Positions 16,592 to 22,386 of a stretch of 22,386 nt of DNA are shown here, piece by piece. The notes beneath the pieces are model-generated. The model made no database searches. It saw only the letters and a program-made list of their open reading frames with translations, and was not told the DNA's origin. The translations under genes and the position numbers were made by a program. The DNA lies in NCBI GenBank assembly GCA_041650475.1, contig JBAZLD010000019.1, forward strand, positions 1-22,386, written 5' to 3'. Source of the stretch: JAIPGX01 sp041650475. GTDB taxonomy: Bacteria > Babelota > Babeliae > Babelales > UASB340. Within the stretch, counting starts at the first letter, position 1. Each line of letters opens with the position of its first letter.

Positions 16592-19500
16592 TTAAGATAC
16601 GCGTGTTCCGTTATTTAGATATGTAACAGTTTTTCCCGAACTATCTCGTGCAAAAACTTGAGTTCCTGAGGTATTTTCACCGATTACAGTATCGCCAGAT
16701 GTAATTTGCATTTTGTTTGTATTTGCAAATCTTAAAATGCTATTGCCATTTTCATCTGTAAAAACTGTAGACATTGTAAGAGCTGAAACCTGATTTACTA
16801 ACTTGCGAACAATTTGTTCTGCTGTATAACCTGCAGTTCCAGAATAGAACAATGCATTATTGTTATCTGTTTGTAATCTACCAATAAAGCCTACCGAAGA
16901 AGAAACGTCTACAAATTCAACAAAACCGCTTCCTGCAACCTTTGAACCTCTGCTATCCCATATTATATTATCACCACCATAGAAATTATTAGCTAAAGTT
17001 AAAGCACCATACTCATTAACATATAAAGTAGAAGATGCATCTATAATAAATTCTGTTAAATTACCTTTTTCAGGAGTTGTATTTCCAGATAAATCAGTTT
17101 TCGCATTGATCTCAAAAATACCATAATCATTTACTGTTATGTTACCATCTTGTATAACATCAATAAGCATCTTAGCTTTTATCAAAGATAATCTTCCATA
17201 CGCAGCACTACTATCTCCAATAACGTTAATTAATCCGCCTGTATTTACAAATAATGCTATATCATCTGTTGATACATTACCTATTTGTAAACCTGCCTTA
17301 TAAACATTAATAAGACCTCCAAGAGCAACATAAATGTTTCCAATACCCTTTATCGTTGCCAGAGCATTTGGATTTAAAGATAATTCCGCATTGTCCGTTA
17401 TAATGAAAGATGGAGGACGAGTTATTACACCTGTTATTTGATTTTTTTGACCTTTAAGATTTATTGTACAACCATCAGAGAGTGTTGCTATTCCACCTCC
17501 TTTAATTGTAAATTCACAACCTTTTTCGAGATCTATTATAACATCTTCTCCAAAAACCAATTCTGCATTAACACTATCAAATACAAATGTTAATTGAGCA
17601 TAATGATCAAATTGCAATTTACCATTAATGGTAAATTTCTTTGATATGTGAATTTCGTTATTAGCACCAATAATATTCAGGATATCACCAGATTTTAATG
17701 TAACATCTGTATCAGTTCTTAAGAAGACAATATTATCTTGCGATAATGTTATATTAAGATCTTCAGTCGAATCAACAGAAAATTTACTTGCAATAACATT
17801 ATAAAGCAAAATATTACCAGTTGCACCAGAAAGCTCTACTAGTTGATTTGGATTATTAAATACCTGGTCAGTATTAGTAGGCAAAATCACATTTTTTGTA
17901 GCTAGCTCGTCAACTTCAATATCTCGACGTCCAGGTCGTTGAGTATTATTTGTTGCAGGTTTTATTGTTTGTCGTGCGCCAGAATTATTATTTGGCCTTG
18001 ATGTATTTGAAGTTGGCTTTAATGTTGGTTTTTGTGCTGCAATGTTATTTAAATTTGTATTAAATTCTGGTCTGTATGTATCTCTTTCTTTTTGTTGCAT
18101 TTTCTGGAATGCAGTTACAAATCTGTCCGTTGATTCGTTCAAATTAGAACTTCGGAATAAACTTCTATTAGCAGTAACAATTGGTTTACCACTAATATCT
18201 GGAGTTGTACTCAATTGAATTATTTCTGTTAATGGAGGTTGTCCGGGAGTTAATACAGAACCATCATAATTATTCAAAATTGAATTTTTTGAAACTATTA
18301 TTATGTTACCGCCCAAGAAAGAGTTCTTATCAAGCTTAAAAGAATCCGATGCACTATTGGTTACCTGTATTACATGATCATCAAAAGTCAATCTTGCAAT
18401 ACCATATGGACAAGTAAGATTGAGTAAACCAGAACCAAATACAACATTTGTTGCACCATTGGTCCACCACTGATCACGATCACTACTACTTGCAACTCTT
18501 TGAACTAAAGATGAATCAATATGTAATGAATTGTCATTTTCTAATGCAAAATTAATCTGTCCAGTAAAATTAATATTATTCTTTAATAATCTAATTTTGT
18601 TATCAAGGTCACTGACATCAAATACGTGATTACAATATTCTACTTCTCCTGATCCCATAAATCTATGAATATCACCAGCATCAACAACACCTCTTCCAGC
18701 TAAAGCTATAGAACCAGAAAGTTCACCAGATGTGCTAAAAGATATGTGTTCTATTCCTGATAGGTGCACGTCTTGCAATGCTATGCTATTCATATTTAAT
18801 ACTAACATTGAATAATCAATGTTTACCAATTGACCTGTTATTGGACTTGGATTAGAAGCAAATCCATAAAAATCAACTCTTGGATTAAACGAAAGATTTC
18901 TTGGACCATCAACACCGCGAACAGTTAAAGTGTTATAATTTTCATTGGCCGAATCATCAAGCATTGTAATTTTGCCTTGGCTGAATGTTAAATTTTCACT
19001 TAAGCCAAATACAACATTTTCACCAACAATAATTTTACCTTCGCTTGAAGGTAAACCATCTGCACCTCTTACAACTTGACCAAATATTCCATGTTGATAT
19101 CTAAGATCAAATGTTTTTGCATTAATTCTATCTAATTGAACATTTTTCAATGTTACTGAATAACCTGGCAAGACAACAAATTGTGAATTTTCTGGATTTG
19201 AGAATACCAATGTTGCACCTTGTCCATCTATTGTAATATTTCCGCCAACCGTAATTTTTTGTTGTGGATTTATAAAGACACTTTGATCAAGTGTAAGGTT
19301 TGTTGTCAAAATTTCACTTGTCAAAGCACTTGATTTAGAAGAAAAAACTTGAGATCTATCACAAACTTCTTTTACAGTACCACTGTTTATAAGATCCAAG
19401 TTACCATACAATAAATCGTATGCAAGATTATCATGCTGCCAATAGTGACCAGCATATAATGCAAGTGGTGCTTGAAGTTGTCCTGGATTTGGCCAATCTG

Positions 19501-20566
19501 TTTGATCAAGTGTATCAAGCCATAATGTTACACCGTCTACTGTTAATAAAGAACTACCATTGAATGTCCAATCTTTATCTTTTAATATAAATGTAGTTGG
19601 ACCTTCTACATAAAATTTACCTGTAGTTGTTGTAAAATCACCAATTAATTCAAAATCAGAATTATATGAATTTACTTGGGCTGCTGAATCACCTAGCATT
19701 AATTTTCCAAGCCATTGATGTGTGTCAGCATCGTAACTATCTCCAAGACCTCTTATATGTACATCCGTTAAATATAATTTTGAATGTGGCTGAATATATA
19801 TTGTTCCACCATTAGAAAGATCCAAAACATTACCATTTCCATTTAATCTACATTCTCCAGAAAAAGTCCATTTTCCTGTAAGTTCTGTTCTTCCATTTAA
19901 AACTATATCAGTTGCATTGTCCCAAATAATATCTTTATCCCAAGCTGAAGTATAATAAGAACCAAGCCCAAGTTGACAATTATTTAATTTTACTATTCCT
20001 GGACCAACTAAATAAATTGTATCACTAAGATGCAAATTATCTGTTAAAATTAATTGCCCACCAGCAAGTTCAATATTTTTACTTAATCTATTCTGAACTG
20101 CTACAGATAAAGTAGTATTCGCATCATAAAACGATATTGAATCTGAAAGTAAAGGTTGACCCTCAAGTGTATTATTTTTACTCTGAATATAAATTTTCTG
20201 TAACACTGTACCTGGTTCCGCATCAAGAGAACAACTTCCATTCAACCAGATGCGATCTGCTGTACCTGCAACCATTGGTTGATAAGCAGCTGTCATCAAG
20301 TTTTCTGAATCACCGCTTTCTAAAATACCTTTTGCAAAGCTGATCGTATTACCCAAAAACTCTGCCTGACTATCTTTGACTATTGTACCATCTACCAGCA
20401 TAATATTATCAGGTGAGTTTACATAAAATGTTGTGTTGGGTGAAAATTTTAGAGCAGAATTTCTGCTCCCAAAATTTAGCCGTGAAGTACTTGCTTCCAA
20501 CAAGTTAACCACGTTAAAAAACATTATTGATAGAATCAATAGAAACAAACGTGTTCTTTTTTTCAT
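16592..20566 (-). CDS. Giant exported double beta-solenoid surface protein, 1324 aa
   Basis: The start at 20566 has the best ribosome site in the window (AGGAGGAGT, four bases before ATG). The signal peptide is cleaved near LLEA (residue 25). Right after it comes FGSRNSA (32-38), and FSSKSSA recurs at 408-414, so the protein seems built of repeated units. Residues about 30-760 and 890-1300 are short beta strands with Gly/Asn turns (LNGNGNVLDL at 241-250, ITIDGQGATLVF at 444-455), typical of parallel beta-helices. They are joined by a Pro/Thr/Asn/Arg/Gln-rich linker at about 770-885 (KPTLKPTSNTSRPNNN). The C-terminus NNGTRVS shows no autotransporter barrel. The segments at 755-796 and 818-854 recur in the gene at 21808. 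Likely a surface adhesin or coat protein; the attachment mechanism is not evident. Confidence 0.87.
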   Translation of the reverse strand: MKKRTRLFLLILSIMFFNVVNLLEASTSRLNFGSRNSALKFSPNTTFYVNSPDNIMLVDGTIVKDSQAEFLGNTISFAKGILESGDSENLMTAAYQPMVAGTADRIWLNGSCSLDAEPGTVLQKIYIQSKNNTLEGQPLLSDSISFYDANTTLSVAVQNRLSKNIELAGGQLILTDNLHLSDTIYLVGPGIVKLNNCQLGLGSYYTSAWDKDIIWDNATDIVLNGRTELTGKWTFSGECRLNGNGNVLDLSNGGTIYIQPHSKLYLTDVHIRGLGDSYDADTHQWLGKLMLGDSAAQVNSYNSDFELIGDFTTTTGKFYVEGPTTFILKDKDWTFNGSSLLTVDGVTLWLDTLDQTDWPNPGQLQAPLALYAGHYWQHDNLAYDLLYGNLDLINSGTVKEVCDRSQVFSSKSSALTSEILTTNLTLDQSVFINPQQKITVGGNITIDGQGATLVFSNPENSQFVVLPGYSVTLKNVQLDRINAKTFDLRYQHGIFGQVVRGADGLPSSEGKIIVGENVVFGLSENLTFSQGKITMLDDSANENYNTLTVRGVDGPRNLSFNPRVDFYGFASNPSPITGQLVNIDYSMLVLNMNSIALQDVHLSGIEHISFSTSGELSGSIALAGRGVVDAGDIHRFMGSGEVEYCNHVFDVSDLDNKIRLLKNNINFTGQINFALENDNSLHIDSSLVQRVASSSDRDQWWTNGATNVVFGSGLLNLTCPYGIARLTFDDHVIQVTNSASDSFKLDKNSFLGGNIIIVSKNSILNNYDGSVLTPGQPPLTEIIQLSTTPDISGKPIVTANRSLFRSSNLNESTDRFVTAFQKMQQKERDTYRPEFNTNLNNIAAQKPTLKPTSNTSRPNNNSGARQTIKPATNNTQRPGRRDIEVDELATKNVILPTNTDQVFNNPNQLVELSGATGNILLYNVIASKFSVDSTEDLNITLSQDNIVFLRTDTDVTLKSGDILNIIGANNEIHISKKFTINGKLQFDHYAQLTFVFDSVNAELVFGEDVIIDLEKGCEFTIKGGGIATLSDGCTINLKGQKNQITGVITRPPSFIITDNAELSLNPNALATIKGIGNIYVALGGLINVYKAGLQIGNVSTDDIALFVNTGGLINVIGDSSAAYGRLSLIKAKMLIDVIQDGNITVNDYGIFEINAKTDLSGNTTPEKGNLTEFIIDASSTLYVNEYGALTLANNFYGGDNIIWDSRGSKVAGSGFVEFVDVSSSVGFIGRLQTDNNNALFYSGTAGYTAEQIVRKLVNQVSALTMSTVFTDENGNSILRFANTNKMQITSGDTVIGENTSGTQVFARDSSGKTVTYLNNGTRVS
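18005..18115 (-). repeat. Diverged repeat block, copy A
   Basis: Matches 21823-21933 at 96 of 111 bases, aligned by eye without gaps. It encodes the segment TAFQKMQQKERDTYRPEF... to KPTLKPTSN of the linker region. Confidence 0.95.
18183..18304 (-). repeat. 122-bp identical direct repeat, copy A
   Basis: Base-for-base identical to 22265-22386, which runs into the window edge, so the true repeat may be longer. It encodes IIIVSKNSILNNYDGS... to DISGKP at the end of the first solenoid. Confidence 0.97.
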
Positions 20567-20625
20567 ACTCCTCCTACCTTTCTCCTTTGGTTAAATTAAA
20601 CAACTCTTACATCTCTCTTTTTTTG

Positions 20626-20654
20626 ATTTTAATCTTGACATTACTTTTTGTAAA
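20626..20654 (-). promoter_or_regulatory. Candidate promoter of the 1324-aa surface protein gene
   Basis: On the minus strand TTTACA (20649-20654), a 17-base spacer and TAAAAT (20626-20631) lie about 60 bases before the start at 20566, just after the ldh stop codon. This allows expression independent of ldh. No hairpin terminator is visible in the 99-base gap. Confidence 0.55.
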
Positions 20655-20665
20655 GATACCATTTT

Positions 20666-21634
20666 TTAAAATCCAATCTCTTCAGCTTCTTTTATATCTT
20701 TGTAAATTCTTTTCAAACAAAGATCAAACATAGCTTCTTCCTCTTTATTTAAATAAATTTCAAATTGTTGACAAATTCCACCCTTTCTAATAACAGTTGG
20801 AATACTTAGACAAATATTTTTAATTTCATTATTTTTATTTTCATAATAATTTTTTAAAACAGTTGAAACAGTAAAAACCCTAGACTGATCTAATAAAATT
20901 GCCCTAACAATTTTGGCTATAACAAGAGCTATTGCATAATATGTTGCACCCTTTTTTTCTATAACTTCATATACTGCATTTTTAACCTTTTGATGTAATT
21001 GTTCACAAAAATTTTGAGCACATATAGGAATTTTAGATATTGGCACACCAGCAATATTGGCATGGCTCCACCAAACAAATTGTGAGTCACCATGTTCGCC
21101 CAAAATATAAGCAGTAATATCTTTGGGACTAATTTCCAATTTTTCTCCAAGTAAATATCTTAATCTAGCTGTATCCAAAACAGTACCTGTGCCAAAAACT
21201 TTACAAGAATCAAATCCTGAAAGTTTATATGCAACATAAGTAAGCACGTCTACAGGATTTGTAACAACAAGCAAAATACAATCTTTGTTATATTTTACAA
21301 TTTGAGGGATTAAATCTCTAAAAATATTAACGTTTTTTTCTAATAAAGCTGCACGAGATTCACCCGGTTTTTGAGCAAAACCTGCAGTCAAAACTACAAT
21401 TTGCGCATCATGTACAAGTTCTAAAGAATCTCCAGCTTCTATGTGTGTTGATTTAGTGAATTGCATTCCATGCATCAAATCTAATGCATGACCCTCAGCT
21501 TTATCTTTATCTTTATCTATTAAAACTATATGGTTAGCAATCCCGTCTAGCATAATAGTATAAGCAGCGGTACTTCCTACAAATCCTGTGCCTACAATGG
21601 CAACTTTACCCAAACAATTTTTTCTATTTCCCAT
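20666..21634 (-). CDS. ldh: L-lactate dehydrogenase, 322 aa
   Basis: Converts pyruvate and NADH to L-lactate and NAD+ in the cytoplasm, regenerating NAD+ in fermentation. The N-terminal Rossmann motif is GTGFVG (15-20) with Asp40 for the ribose of NAD. Gln88 in AGFAQKPGESR marks lactate rather than malate dehydrogenase, which has Arg there. Arg94, Asn126 (VTNP), Asp154 and Arg157 (LDTAR), His181 (GEHGDS) and Thr231 are the expected catalytic and substrate residues. The length is normal. The ATG at 21634 is preferred; a TTG at 21652 would add MRWVNL. At the position equivalent to the fructose-1,6-bisphosphate-binding His188 of bacillary enzymes there is Thr174 (DITAYILGEHG), so allosteric activation may be lost. 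It is isolated among surface-protein genes. Confidence 0.95.
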   Translation of the reverse strand: MGNRKNCLGKVAIVGTGFVGSTAAYTIMLDGIANHIVLIDKDKDKAEGHALDLMHGMQFTKSTHIEAGDSLELVHDAQIVVLTAGFAQKPGESRAALLEKNVNIFRDLIPQIVKYNKDCILLVVTNPVDVLTYVAYKLSGFDSCKVFGTGTVLDTARLRYLLGEKLEISPKDITAYILGEHGDSQFVWWSHANIAGVPISKIPICAQNFCEQLHQKVKNAVYEVIEKKGATYYAIALVIAKIVRAILLDQSRVFTVSTVLKNYYENKNNEIKNICLSIPTVIRKGGICQQFEIYLNKEEEAMFDLCLKRIYKDIKEAEEIGF

Positions 21635-21807
21635 TAAATTAACCCATCTCAAAAGAAATAAAAAATTAAAAAAATAATTAATAATAATGGTTGTAATAAG
21701 AAATTTGATAAAAAATCAATAAATTTGTTTTTTAGAAGTAAATTAAATTTTATTATATATTTTTTAGAGTAAAACAAAGAATTGTTAGACGCATCAGTTT
21801 GTTCCTT

Positions 21808-22386
21808 TTATACATTTGGTACATTTAAAGTTGGTTTTAATGTTGGTTTATGTGCTACAATATTATTTAAATTTGTATCTAATTCGGGTCTGTATTTATT
21901 TCTTTCTTTTTGTTGCATAAGCTGGAAAGCTGTTTTTACCCTAGATATTCCATAAATTACTTCAGAAATATTAGCTTTATTCAAATGTGAAAAACTCTTA
22001 ATTACATAAAGTTTGAGGTTCAATTCGGGATATTTTTTTACTAAGTCCTTAATGTAGTTTTTTATTTCTTCAGGAAGGAATGGTCCATATCTCTTATCAA
22101 GGATCTCAACATAGTACTGAATCAATGATCCATAGCCCGTATTGAACAGATAGTGTCCAACAGCACTCCTAAGCGATTTAAAGTTAGAATATATACCGTC
22201 CTCCACAGTATTTTCCCCCTCAGAGCCTCCTACAGGAGGTTCAACGTTGGGTATTGAAGTAATAGGTTTACCACTAATATCTGGAGTTGTACTCAATTGA
22301 ATTATTTCTGTTAATGGAGGTTGTCCGGGAGTTAATACAGAACCATCATAATTATTCAAAATTGAATTTTTTGAAACTATTATTAT
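21808..22386 (-). CDS. C-terminal 192 residues of a paralog of the 1324-aa surface protein (5' part outside window)
   Basis: The frame is open to the right edge; a TTG at 22359 is internal (Leu in SILNNYDGS), not a start. The first 42 residues match residues 755-796 of the 1324-aa protein exactly (IIIVSKNSILNN... to DISGKPI). The next roughly 110 residues (PPVGGSEGENTVEDG... to ISEVIYGISRVK) are unrelated to it, apparently helical and rich in Lys, Tyr and Leu. The last 37 before the tail (TAFQLMQQKERNKYRPEL... to KPTLKPTLN) match 818-854 again. The protein then stops at VPNV, where the larger paralog continues through its linker into a second solenoid. It is either a shorter family member or a recombinant remnant. 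No terminator is seen after it, and the 21635-21807 gap to ldh is AT-rich without a clear promoter. Confidence 0.85.
   Translation of the reverse strand: MIIVSKNSILNNYDGSVLTPGQPPLTEIIQLSTTPDISGKPITSIPNVEPPVGGSEGENTVEDGIYSNFKSLRSAVGHYLFNTGYGSLIQYYVEILDKRYGPFLPEEIKNYIKDLVKKYPELNLKLYVIKSFSHLNKANISEVIYGISRVKTAFQLMQQKERNKYRPELDTNLNNIVAHKPTLKPTLNVPNV
21823..21933 (-). repeat. Diverged repeat block, copy B
   Basis: Partner of 18005-18115, with 15 differences in 111 ungapped bases. It ends 12 codons-worth of bases or fewer before the stop at 21808. Confidence 0.95.
22265..22386 (-). repeat. 122-bp identical direct repeat, copy B (runs to window edge)
   Basis: Identical to 18183-18304 in the same orientation, offset 4082 bases. 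Recombination between the copies would delete or duplicate ldh together with the 5' part of the 1324-aa gene. Confidence 0.97.

Noticed and set aside
16592..20566. Classical autotransporter (solenoid plus C-terminal barrel)
   Set aside because: The C-terminus ends in a polar NNGTRVS tail with no run of amphipathic strands and no terminal aromatic residue.
20666..21634. Malate dehydrogenase
   Set aside because: The specificity position is Gln (AQKPGESR), as in lactate dehydrogenases, not Arg.

Overview
The window is very AT-rich bacterial DNA (by eye below one third G+C, standard genetic code) with Shine-Dalgarno-type ribosome sites and a few good sigma70-like promoters. Three genes are recognisable housekeeping genes: mutS (5' two thirds, at the left edge, minus strand), uvrA (complete, plus strand) and L-lactate dehydrogenase (complete, minus strand). 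Almost everything else encodes exported proteins of unrecognised family. An outer-membrane beta-barrel ending in Phe points to a diderm cell envelope. Low G+C, a compact layout and many lineage-specific exported proteins suggest a reduced, host-associated bacterium; Candidatus Dependentiae (TM6) is my best guess, by inference only.

Layout, left to right. 1-1701: mutS N-terminal part, minus. 1702-1994: divergent AT-rich intergenic region with promoters. 1995-2711: small exported helical protein, plus, containing a perfect 40-bp DNA palindrome inside the reading frame. 2708-8976: four tightly packed minus-strand genes for exported or membrane proteins (379, 298, 357 and 1037 aa in transcription order), the last with a P-loop motif. 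8977-9242: divergent promoter region with a GC-rich palindrome. 9243-11792: uvrA, plus, lacking about 80-90 residues usual between its first zinc module and the next CxxC. 11828-11890: hairpins, including a bidirectional terminator between convergent genes.

11908-20566: minus-strand block of surface proteins. Transcribed from the right these are a 1324-aa double beta-solenoid protein, an outer-membrane barrel protein with a Lys/Arg-rich N-terminal segment, and two smaller beta-solenoid proteins (326 and 506 aa), the last with a 33-bp tandem repeat. 20666-21634: ldh. 21808-22386: 3' end of another gene of the big solenoid family. It shares a 122-bp block that is 100% identical to the 1324-aa gene and a second block at about 86%, separated by unrelated sequence.

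Functional reading: mutS and uvrA serve mismatch and nucleotide-excision repair. ldh regenerates NAD+ from NADH in a fermentative metabolism. The solenoid/barrel block looks like a locus for variable surface structure, built by duplication and recombination. The four-gene cassette at 2708-8976 is the best candidate for an undescribed envelope or host-directed system, but no function can be assigned from sequence alone.
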